Source of the DNA: Deinococcus hopiensis KR-140 | GTDB taxonomy: Bacteria; Deinococcota; Deinococci; Deinococcales; Deinococcaceae | Direction: 5' to 3' | Length of the DNA stretch: 64,000 bases | Assembly: GCF_900176165.1 (NCBI RefSeq) | Contig: NZ_FWWU01000005.1 | Span: 310,001-374,000, forward strand | Shown: in pieces, positions 53,970 to 62,326 of the stretch | How the letters are laid out: each line of letters opens with the position of its first letter | Numbering within the stretch: the first letter of the stretch is position 1 | The notes under the pieces: generated by a model | The model's input: only the letters and a program-made list of their open reading frames with translations | What the model was told of the DNA's origin: nothing | The model's database searches: none | Position numbers and translations under genes: made by a program

Positions 53970-55046
53970 TTACCGCATATGCGTGACGTGCGGCAGGCCG
54001 GGTCGGCCGAGGTTCGGCGCGAGCAGGAAGGCTTCGAGGATGGCGTGGTGATCTTCAAACCACTCACGCGGGCTGCCCAGCGCGGCGCTGATCGGAATCC
54101 ACATGGCTTCCTGCGCGTCGTCGCTCCCCTGCACGTTGGGAAGAGAGCCGTTGCCCAGATGAAAGTGAAACGCGGTGGTGATGGTGCGGCCACGCAGGGA
54201 ACGTGCGGGATGATCGAAGGTCTCTTTGCCCACCAGGTAGTTGCTCCATTCCTGCGCGCCGAACATCGGGCCCAGGCCGGTCTCCTCGCGCAGTTCCCGG
54301 ATGGCGCTGGTCAGGAGCGGCTGGTGAACGTCGAGAAAGCCGCCAGGAAGGGCAAGCTTGCCTTTGCCCGGGTTGACGCCCCGGCGGATTGCGAGGACGT
54401 GCCCGCTGCGGACTACGACCGCGTCGGTCGTATTAAACGTGGGGGGGAAGGGCGAAGACGCCCAGGCCGCCCGGTACGCGAGGATGTCCCGCCATTCGGA
54501 CTGAAGCTCAGCGTAGGCAGGGGTTTGCGCGAAGGTTTGCAGCTGGGCATAGACGGCAGCGGGGACGTCCTGAGCGACGCGTTCCATGTCGCCTTCAAAG
54601 TAGGCCTGGCGCACGCTTGAGGCGCTGTGCTCCAGGCGCACCTGCGTCGGGAGCGGGTCAAAGCCGGGAAAGGAGTGAAGGTAGTAGCTGGTCTCGTCCT
54701 TGAGGTGCCCGATCAGGGCCACGTCGTCGGTCCCGCGCGTATGGGTGTACACAGCCTGCTGCACTTCGGCCAGCCACATGTCCTCGTTGTAGTGGTGGTC
54801 GCGGACGCTGGCGACGATGACGCGGTGGGCTGGAACGCCTTCAGCGCTCAGGGCGGCGCGAACCATGACTTCGCGCTCTTCCTCGTGCCAGGGGTTGCGG
54901 ATGCTACGGGCGGCGTTGGCGCTGCCGAGAACGATGATCAGCTTTTCGACCCGCTGCAGGGCCTCTTTGATCACGGCGAGGTGGGCGTTGTGCAGCGGTT
55001 GGAACCGACCGATGTAGACCCCGAATTGCCTTTTGCGCGTGGACAT
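53970..55046 (-). CDS. nadM: bifunctional NMN adenylyltransferase / Nudix hydrolase
   Basis: 358 residues. N-terminal nucleotidyltransferase: FGVYIGRFQPLHNAHLAVIK (HxGH-type motif HNAH at 19-22), IIVLGSANAARSIRNPWHEE and the ISSTxxR-like EHSASSVRQAYF (about 138-150). C-terminal Nudix domain: LALPGGFLDVHQPLLTSAIR then ELREETGL; the box has RELREET intact but Gln replaces the first Glu of GX5EX7REUXEEXGU. It turns NMN and ATP into NAD; the Nudix part should hydrolyse ADP-ribose or regulate. Operon with nadV. Start ATG 55046 follows GGAGG. Confidence 0.94.
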   Translation of the reverse strand: MSTRKRQFGVYIGRFQPLHNAHLAVIKEALQRVEKLIIVLGSANAARSIRNPWHEEEREVMVRAALSAEGVPAHRVIVASVRDHHYNEDMWLAEVQQAVYTHTRGTDDVALIGHLKDETSYYLHSFPGFDPLPTQVRLEHSASSVRQAYFEGDMERVAQDVPAAVYAQLQTFAQTPAYAELQSEWRDILAYRAAWASSPFPPTFNTTDAVVVRSGHVLAIRRGVNPGKGKLALPGGFLDVHQPLLTSAIRELREETGLGPMFGAQEWSNYLVGKETFDHPARSLRGRTITTAFHFHLGNGSLPNVQGSDDAQEAMWIPISAALGSPREWFEDHHAILEAFLLAPNLGRPGLPHVTHMR

Positions 55047-55140
55047 GACTTTCCCTCCTTCTCATCTTAGGATTTTCCCTCAATGAGTCATGGCTCATAA
55101 TAGGTTCCTAGGCTGATGAGTTTTGTGAGATAATAGAGCA
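55047..55140 (-). promoter_or_regulatory. nadM-nadV promoter region with dyad
   Basis: The minus strand has CTATTATG as a possible -10 and the small dyad ATGAG-CCATGA-CTCAT at 55084-55099 over it. A repressor of NAD genes could bind; no regulator is present nearby. Confidence 0.35.
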
Positions 55141-55296
55141 GAGGGTGCCTGAACTGACGGCGTGCAGCACATCCGGATGTACGGACGTTCCGGAAGTTCC
55201 TGCGAAATCGCATCTTCTGCAATCTTGGAGGACCAAGATGGGAAAGAGAGAACTTCTTAAAATGTTTGGCAGGTCAGGATTGGCCGAAAGGCAACC

Positions 55297-55620
55297 GTGA
55301 AGAAGAGTGCTCTTCTCCTGCTGCTAATACCCTTGCTGGGCAGTTGCGCTGCTCCCAGCGCCCACCTCACCACCCAGGCCTACGCTCCTCCCACGGCCGG
55401 ATCAGGCGGAGGTGAGTCCTTGACCTTCTGCGGTCTCGGCGCGATGCAGGCCAGCTCCACCATCACAATGCTCGCAGGTCGGTTCTTCGTTGCCGGAACT
55501 GATACCGATCCCTGCAAGCGTCAGGTGAAAGGTTTTTTGTGGCGGTACAGCGCGGTGGGCGACCTGATGCCCTCCTATGGCACAGGAAGGGAGAGGCGTT
55601 TCGATCTCCCCGTCCGGTAG
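55297..55620 (+). CDS. small lipoprotein
   Basis: 107 residues from GTG 55297. MKKSALLLLLIPLLGSCAAP has a complete lipobox LLGSC at Cys17. The mature part (QAYAPPTAGSGGGESLTFCG, TITMLAGRFFVAGTDTDPCK, RQVKGFLWRYSAV) is short with two further Cys. No family recognised. The start lies about 260 bases downstream of the divergent nadM start. Confidence 0.6.
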   Translation: MKKSALLLLLIPLLGSCAAPSAHLTTQAYAPPTAGSGGGESLTFCGLGAMQASSTITMLAGRFFVAGTDTDPCKRQVKGFLWRYSAVGDLMPSYGTGRERRFDLPVR

Positions 55621-55687
55621 TGCAGCCGGTGGACGGTCGCCAGACCGCCGGAATCCAGTGCCGTCGGAGTTGCCATTCAAGTGCCTA

Positions 55688-55793
55688 GTGGTCTGATTCA
55701 GAAAAACGTTGACAGTTGGGGAGAATGCCAGGAGGGCACGGGCTGGGCCATTCTCCTCTGCAGAAATGTCAAAGGACCTCTGAATCAGACCAC
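55688..55793. mobile_element. MITE-like element 1 (106 bp)
   Basis: Ends GTGGTCTGATTCAG and CTGAATCAGACCAC are a perfect 14-bp inverted repeat flanked by TA (55686-55687 and 55794-55795). Inside is nested self-complementarity (GGAGAATG/CATTCTCC; TTGACA/TGTCAA), so the whole element folds as one long hairpin. TA duplication suggests mobilisation by an IS630-type transposase. Confidence 0.6.
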
Positions 55794-55912
55794 TACTACT
55801 ACAGTTGCAGTTGCTCCAGGAACCTGTTGTTCAAGGGCTTTCTGTCACCAGTCACCTCCCGAGAATTCCCGTATTTGAGGGACCCAATCGCCAACTGCAA
55901 CTGTAGTAGTAG
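55793..55912. mobile_element. MITE-like element 2 (about 120 bp)
   Basis: CTACTACTACAGTTGCAGTTG-type arms (21 bp, exact inverted copies at 55793-55813 and 55892-55912) enclose 78 bp without coding capacity. It abuts and shares its first base with element 1. Confidence 0.55.
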
Positions 55913-56116
55913 AATCCTTACCTGATTTGTTCCGGCCTGGGGAGAACAACATACTTTGCCAGAACAAAGACTTGGTCAAACATCAGCTGGGCATTCATGC
56001 CAGCGACAACTCTTGAATTGTACCCATCTAGTAAGAATTGCAACTATTCAGCTATTAAAGTAGCTATTTAACACTAAGATAGATCTCGTGATGAATAGTT
56101 GTTTATATTCTAATAA

Positions 56117-56163
56117 TTGTAACGATTTAGCAGGACCGCGATGGTCCTGCTAAATCGTTACAA
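56117..56163. repeat. 47-nt perfect hairpin
   Basis: Arms of 21 bp beginning TTGTAACGATTTAGCAGGAC, loop GCGAT. No T-run follows on plus. It sits 107 bases left of IS982, in AT-rich DNA; it may be the end of another element, an origin feature or a strong terminator. Confidence 0.75.
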
Positions 56164-56269
56164 AGCCAGTGCATTTGCTGCCCCGCCGCATAGGGCGGTA
56201 TGGTCCTGGTCTGCTCCCCGGCACCTGGACAAGTTGTCACCCACTGAGTCAGAGTGGGCTGGCATCTTT

Positions 56270-57119
<850 letters not shown>

Positions 57120-57128
57120 TAAATAAGT

Positions 57129-58547
57129 TTATGACCCCTCTACTGTCAAGGAGCGCAGCTGATCCAACAGTTCTTCTGCCCTTCCCTCAAAGACGGCCCG
57201 CGTCGCTTCTTTAACCAACACCGTTCCATCTGTGCGGCCATCTGCAATGGCGGTCCGCAGGCGAGCGTACTGTGACGTTTCCAAACGTCCTTTCAGAAGG
57301 ACTTGAAGGGTCCTCAGCGCTTTCTCCGCTTGATCTTCCAGACTCAATGCGCGGAACGCCGCTTCACGCTGCGCCTCACTTTCCTCGACCTCCTGCAAGA
57401 CCTGCGTCTGCCTACGGACTTTCGTCTGCTGCTGTTCCACCTCCTGCTCAGGCGAGACCATCCCTGGAGGATCGGGATACTTCCCCTCAGCGTCCTTGAT
57501 GACGTCTACCAGCAGGGCCGATGGGTTACGCATCTTGTAGCCGGAGGCCTTCAGCGCATCAAACTTTTTGAGGCGAGCGGCGACATGTCCTTCGCCCAGA
57601 CTTTCAACGAGCTTGCGGGCCACGGGGCGCGCTACGCGCCGCTCCACCAGGGCCACCACCATCGGCGTTTCCAAACTCTCCAACGCCTTTTCAGGGCTGC
57701 CAAACACGTAGGTCAGCGTCTGCTTTTTGCCTCGGCCTTCGTACACCACATCGTGGAGATACCCGCGCGCCTTGAGTTCCTCATGGGCCCCTTCGAGCGT
57801 GCGGCGAATCTTGTCCGTACGCAGGTCCACAATTTTGCACTCAGCGGCCCACTCCAGCAGATTGACCTGGTACGACACGACGCGTTGGGTCAGGTCCTGT
57901 GGGTCGTACCGTTTGGCATCCAGAAGCCGGTATAGCGCGCGCGTGAGGGGGCGCTCCAGAGAGGTCAGGAATACGTAATCCAGGGGTTTGACGTACTTTG
58001 AGCGAATCGACTTGACGATTTGCCGGGCGAGTGTCACGGAGAGCACCGCACCTTCGGTCACCGTATCCCGTTCCGGGGAAGTCACCTCGTAGTCCAGGAT
58101 GTAGCTGAAGGTGCCACTGGTCCAGCGCTGGTGTTCGTGATCCCGCCAGGCGTGACTCATGGTGTACGTCGCCTGTTTGAGCCGCCGCAGGGATTCGGTC
58201 AGCACCCGGTGGTAGTGCCCATTGTTGTGCAGTCCAGCACGGAGGAGCACCTGGCTGGCGGTCGTCGCAACGGCACCATTCTCCGGGGAACCCTGTTCAA
58301 TGAACAGATCAATGAAGGCGTTGGCGATGTCTCCATCGAGGCCGTGCGGAACGCCCCCATATTCCGTTGGGCTGAAGCACGCCAGATGGCCTTGACGTCC
58401 CTCAACCTCGAACTCGTATTCCCAGCGCGTGAAGTCTGCTGGAATCCGCTCCTGAATGCTGATGAGTCCCAGACGCGCCACGTTTGCCTCGGTGAGGCGC
58501 TGCAGCATCTGTCCGCTTATGTCTTTGCGCCTGCGTTCGCGTGCCAC
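57129..58547 (-). CDS. replication initiator protein (RepA-like), replicon 4
   Basis: 472 residues from ATG 58547. ANVARLGLISIQERIPADFT, YGGVPHGLDGDIANAFIDLF, IEQGSPENGAVATTASQVLL, YHRVLTESLRRLKQATYTMS, FLTSLERPLTRALYRLLDAK, TDKIRRTLEGAHEELKARGY and GRGKKQTLTYVFGS match rep3 in order and spacing. The C-terminal 130 residues are helical with a Gln/Glu-rich stretch (EQEVEQQQTKVRRQTQVLQE). Iterons lie 5' of the gene on the far side of an AT-rich core. An IS982 element has landed just after its stop without harming it. Confidence 0.87.
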   Translation of the reverse strand: MARERRRKDISGQMLQRLTEANVARLGLISIQERIPADFTRWEYEFEVEGRQGHLACFSPTEYGGVPHGLDGDIANAFIDLFIEQGSPENGAVATTASQVLLRAGLHNNGHYHRVLTESLRRLKQATYTMSHAWRDHEHQRWTSGTFSYILDYEVTSPERDTVTEGAVLSVTLARQIVKSIRSKYVKPLDYVFLTSLERPLTRALYRLLDAKRYDPQDLTQRVVSYQVNLLEWAAECKIVDLRTDKIRRTLEGAHEELKARGYLHDVVYEGRGKKQTLTYVFGSPEKALESLETPMVVALVERRVARPVARKLVESLGEGHVAARLKKFDALKASGYKMRNPSALLVDVIKDAEGKYPDPPGMVSPEQEVEQQQTKVRRQTQVLQEVEESEAQREAAFRALSLEDQAEKALRTLQVLLKGRLETSQYARLRTAIADGRTDGTVLVKEATRAVFEGRAEELLDQLRSLTVEGS

Positions 58548-58589
58548 CTGATCTCCGGTCGATGCACTCTACCCCAAGGGCCAGAGGTT

Positions 58590-58645
58590 CTGAATGATGA
58601 TTGTTTTTATGATTAAAAGAAAAGAATGATGATTCATCATCAAGT
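58590..58645 (-). other. AT-rich core of origin 4
   Basis: On the minus strand TGATGATGAATCATCATTC then TTTTCTTTTAATC (58611-58643), nearly the sequence that follows the iterons of origin 1. It lies between the iterons and the rep4 start. Confidence 0.7.
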
Positions 58646-58690
58646 GGCGAGGTGCCTCGCGTGCTGGACAATCTTTTCCAGCACTTTCCC

Positions 58691-59144
58691 CCCAAGTATG
58701 TCGTGGGTTTGCCCGCAGACCCCCCAAGTATGTCGTGGGTTTTGCCCCCAGATCCCCCAAGTATGTCGTACGTCCTGCTCCCAAGCTCCCCAAGTATGTC
58801 GTAGTTTAGAGGCCAAACCACCCAAGTATGTCGTGCGTTAAACCTCTCCAATTCCCCAAGTGTGTCGTGATTTAGAGGCCAAATCCTCCAAGTATGTCGT
58901 GTGGAATCAGACTTTTCTCCCCAAGTATGTCGTGCGTGGTAAACGACTGGTTTCTGAAGCGGGTCGAGTTGAAAAAACACGTCTTGGACGCGTCTTGCCA
59001 TTGGAGTAGATATCTTTCCCCCAAGTATGTCGTGCTCCTTCTGCTTCCAATCCCCCAAGTGTGTCGTACGGATACACACAGCGAAGCCAGGGCCTGACAA
59101 GGCCAACTGGGAGTAGGAGCTCTCAATCCCTCAAGTGTGTCGTG
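58691..59144 (+). repeat. iteron array of origin 4 (eleven copies)
   Basis: CCCAAGT(A/G)TGTCGTG starts at 58691, 58723, 58756, 58789, 58821, 58855, 58887, 58920, 59020, 59054 and 59130. The first eight are spaced 32-34 bp (three helical turns); the outer three at 100, 34 and 76 bp. Confidence 0.92.
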
Positions 59145-59811
59145 CTGGAATCCCTTGTTTGTCCTGTCTCTCGAACTGAATCCGCTACCCGAACGGACGC
59201 TGAGCGGTGCGCTGCAAACTCTGCGGCCAGATTTCCTTTTTCTGTCAGCGCAGGTGTTCTCGCAGGCGTTCATCCGCCCAATTGCCATACACCTGTGCCG
59301 TCTGCACGTCGCTGCGGCCTTCGAGGTGGAAAACGAGCGCGTGAAGGAGCTGGTGAAGTCTGGAGACCCGGACGAGAGCATCTGGAAGGGATTGAGCAGG
59401 TGGAGGAGAGGCAGGCGCTGTACACCACCCTGCCCCACCCGTAACGGGTCCAGGGAGTTGGTCTACCGGCGGCTGGAGAACAACCGGGTGCGGAGCTGGT
59501 TGCGGTGCTCCTGCAGGCGCAGTTCGGCGATGGCAGCGGACGCCTGGTCACGCTCGTTCAGGTCACTGAAGTACCAGCGCGGCACTGCGCTTTGCCAAGT
59601 GGTTTAAGGTGAAGGACGATAGCGCGGACAGTGGGGAATTGCCGAAACCCGCTCAACTTGCTGAGGAGGCGTTGACCGAGCTGCAGGGTGCAATGGAGGA
59701 GCTGCGGGCCCCATCCTGCTGGAGCTTGGGGAGAGTGCTGAGGTGCTGGAAGAGGCGGGCGTGCTGACATAAGGGCGAATGTGCGGTGGGGCGCGCGCGT
59801 ACAGTGGGCGT
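59145..59811. other. no intact gene
   Basis: Scraps of coding sequence only: minus strand HLEGRSDVQTAQVYGNWADE (about 59250-59330) and plus strand LPKPAQLAEEALTELQGAME (about 59640-59700). Neither is in a continuous frame nor recognised. Probably degraded genes between origin 4 and the Uma2 gene. Confidence 0.4.
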
Positions 59812-60393
59812 ATGAGCGCTCCCACCCTGAAGCCCATGAGCGTGGAAGAGTACCTGCGGACAGAAGAGGGGAGTCCGGTCAAACGGGAGTATGTGGGTGG
59901 TTTCGTGTACCCCCTGCACGGCTGGACGCGCGCTCAGGCTGGAGCGACCCGCGCGCATGTGCTGATCACGGGGAGCATCGCGGCTGCCCTGCGCGGTGCA
60001 GCCCGTAAGCAAGGGTGCCTGGTGTACAGCTCAGACATGAAGCTCCGGGTGGAGGCCAGCAACGCCTTCTACTACCCGGACGTGATGGTGGTCTGTACAC
60101 CTCAGAACCCGGATGCCCAGACGACGTATGAGACGGCTCCCTGCCTGTTGGTCGAGGTCACGTCGAAAAGCACCGCCCAGAATGACCGCTTGGCGAAGTA
60201 CGCAGCTTATACCGCCCTGCCGAGCCTACAGACGTACCTGATTGTCGAGCAGACCGAGCGGCGAGTGTATGCGTACCACCGCCAAGGCGAAACCTGGAAG
60301 CTACAAGAGCTGGCCAGCAGTGGCAGCATAGAACTGCCCTGCCTGAGCTACGCCCTGACCCTGGATGAGGTATATGCCGATGTTCCTGTATGA
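59812..60393 (+). CDS. Uma2-family (DUF820) PD-(D/E)XK nuclease-like protein
   Basis: 193 residues from ATG 59812. PMSVEEYLRTEEGSPVKREY, VGGFVYPLHGWTRAQAG, the restriction-like core AFYYPDVMVVC (Asp), APCLLVEVTSKSTAQNDRLA (E-x-T-S-K) and KYAAYTALPSLQTYLIVEQT. Uma2 proteins share the fold of restriction endonucleases and are abundant in Deinococcus and cyanobacteria; biological role unknown. Single gene between origin 4 and the VWA relic. Confidence 0.88.
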   Translation: MSAPTLKPMSVEEYLRTEEGSPVKREYVGGFVYPLHGWTRAQAGATRAHVLITGSIAAALRGAARKQGCLVYSSDMKLRVEASNAFYYPDVMVVCTPQNPDAQTTYETAPCLLVEVTSKSTAQNDRLAKYAAYTALPSLQTYLIVEQTERRVYAYHRQGETWKLQELASSGSIELPCLSYALTLDEVYADVPV

Positions 60394-60486
60394 AGAAGGA
60401 CAAGAATGACGTCGCCCGAGAGAGAAGGACTGCCAGAAAGGTAGACTGAAACGACATTGGGCAAAATCGTGAATTGCAGGGACTCT

Positions 60487-60902
60487 CCCGCACAGCCCGC
60501 AGGCCAGGAGGTGGGTATCACGCGACTGCACCTGACCCGAACGGGCTGGGACGGCGTCCGCCGCAAGACCCGAGTCCAGCTCGACCTGCCCGTGCTGCCT
60601 GAACGCGAGTTCGCCGCCTTGCCGGAGCACCCGGACGTGCGGATCGCCTGACACCTGCTCGAAAATGCCCGGGCCAAGCGCGACGCGGTGACGGCGATGG
60701 ACGCGGGCCACATAGTGCGGGCGCAGCGGCATCTGACCGATGCCGGCAACTGCTCGGCCTGGTGGCCGCAGCCAGCTCTTCTCTGCTGATCGATACCGAG
60801 TTGTGCGACCTGGAGGCCCTTGAGGAAGTCACCGAGCGCGACGCCCAACTGGTCGGCAAACGCGCCCTGCGACAGGACTACGACCGCAGCTGCGGCAAGT
60901 AG
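60487..60902 (+). pseudogene. C-terminal relic of a VWA protein
   Basis: SPAQPAGQEVGITRLHLTRT, GWDGVRRKTRVQLDLPVLPE, then TGA (60649-60651), LLENARAKRDAVTAMDAGHI, a frame change near 60745, and LLGLVAAASSSLLIDTELCD, LEALEEVTERDAQLVGKRAL ending DYDRSCGK. Each block aligns with residues about 275-416 of the intact VWA protein. The VWA domain itself is missing. Confidence 0.78.
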
Positions 60903-61078
60903 AGCCGGGTGGAGGCCAGCGCCCCTCAGGAGTTGGCCTCCGTAGAATCTGCGCGCTGGACGTGTAATAGAGGACCATCCTCCCGCTTCCTGTGACGTGG
61001 ATGTAGGAACGCCGGTGCTACACCACTTGCCATGGCCTGTCGTGTCCCTGACCTTCTCCTTCGCTGGGAGGTTGCTGT

Positions 61079-62326
61079 ATGACGTCCTTCTCCTTCGCCC
61101 ACGTGGCGGATCTCCACTTGGACACGCCCTTTTCCGGGCTGGCCAGCGTTAATGAGCAGCTGGCTCAGCGGCTGCGCGACGCGTCCCTGGACGCCTGGGA
61201 CCGCGTCGTCCAGGCCTGCGTGGACCGTCAGGTCGCGTTCCTGGTGATCGCGGGCGACATCTATGACTCCGATACGGCCAGCGTGCGCGCGCAACTGCGG
61301 TTCCTGCGCGGCCTGGAGCGTCTCAGCCAGGCGGGCATTCAGAGCTTCATCGTGCACGGCAACCACGACCCCAATGGCGGGCGCTGGTCAGCGGTAGACA
61401 CGTGGCCCGGAGGGGTCACCGTGTTTAGCACGCGGGACGTGGAGCACGCCGAAGTGCGGCGGGGCAGTGAGCTCCTCGCGGTGGTGAGCGGCATGAGTTT
61501 CCCTGAGCGCCACGTCCAGGAGAACCTGGCGCGCCGCTTCCGGCGAACGCCTGGCGACGCCTATCACGTGGCCGTTTTGCATTGCAACGTGGACGGCGAC
61601 GCGTCGCACGGTGTGTACGCCCCCTGCACCCTCGAGGACCTGCGCGAAAGCCGGTACGACTACTGGGCGCTTGGGCATATCCACGCGCGGCGGGTTCTGC
61701 AGGAGAGCGGCCCAACGGTGGTGTATCCGGGCAACACGCAGGCGCGCCATCCCAATGAAACGGGCGCCAAGGGCTTTGCGGTGGTGGAGGTCGCCGGCGG
61801 GGACATCCGGCTGGACTGGGTAGACACCGACAGCTGGCGCTTTCAGACGCTGGAGTGCCCGGTGGACGGCCTGACGTCCCTGAGTCAGCTCGGGGAAAGG
61901 CTGTCCTCTCAGGCCCTGGGGTTGGGCCAGGACCGGCCTATGGTGCTGCGCGCGCGGCTCACTGGGCAGGGTCCCCTGCATGGGGAGCTGCACCGGGCTG
62001 GCGTTCAGAAGTCGCTGCTGGAATGGCTGAGGGAGCAGTCGCCGGAGGACCTGTGGTGGGACGACCTGCGGGTACGCACCCGCCCACCCTTTGACCGGGC
62101 TGCCCGGTTGCAGGGCGAGGACTTCACGGCGGATTTCCTGCGTCGGGTGGACGAAACGGACGCCCAGCAGCTGGTGTCGGCCCTGTTGGGCGAGTTGCGC
62201 GGCAACACGTCCCTGGCATCCGTGCAGGACTTCCTGGACCTGGAGGGTCTGCTTGCGGATGCGCCCGGCCTCCTCGCGGAAGCTGAAGCGCTGGCCCTCA
62301 CGGCGCTGGAAGGGAAGGGCGCATGA
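61079..62326 (+). CDS. SbcD/YhaO-type metallophosphoesterase
   Basis: 415 residues. Calcineurin-like metal motifs in order: FAHVADLHLDTPFSG (D11, H13), FLVIAGDIYDSD (GD), FIVHGNHDPNGG (GNHD), VAVLHCNVDGD and YWALGHIHARRVL (GHxH). The C-terminal half (about 270-415) is the DNA- and partner-binding cap. With the next gene it forms an Mre11-Rad50 like complex cutting DNA ends and hairpins. The ATG overlap ATGA with the downstream gene implies coupled translation. Confidence 0.88.
   Translation: MTSFSFAHVADLHLDTPFSGLASVNEQLAQRLRDASLDAWDRVVQACVDRQVAFLVIAGDIYDSDTASVRAQLRFLRGLERLSQAGIQSFIVHGNHDPNGGRWSAVDTWPGGVTVFSTRDVEHAEVRRGSELLAVVSGMSFPERHVQENLARRFRRTPGDAYHVAVLHCNVDGDASHGVYAPCTLEDLRESRYDYWALGHIHARRVLQESGPTVVYPGNTQARHPNETGAKGFAVVEVAGGDIRLDWVDTDSWRFQTLECPVDGLTSLSQLGERLSSQALGLGQDRPMVLRARLTGQGPLHGELHRAGVQKSLLEWLREQSPEDLWWDDLRVRTRPPFDRAARLQGEDFTADFLRRVDETDAQQLVSALLGELRGNTSLASVQDFLDLEGLLADAPGLLAEAEALALTALEGKGA

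Noticed and set aside
55297..55620. Cargo of a MITE
   Set aside because: The lipoprotein gene lies outside the inverted repeats of both elements and has its own start and stop.
58691..59144. CRISPR array
   Set aside because: The repeats are 15-21 bases, unevenly spaced, the gaps are not of uniform length, and each array adjoins a Rep gene; they are iterons. The same applies to the arrays at 14962, 35202, 46867 and 49176.
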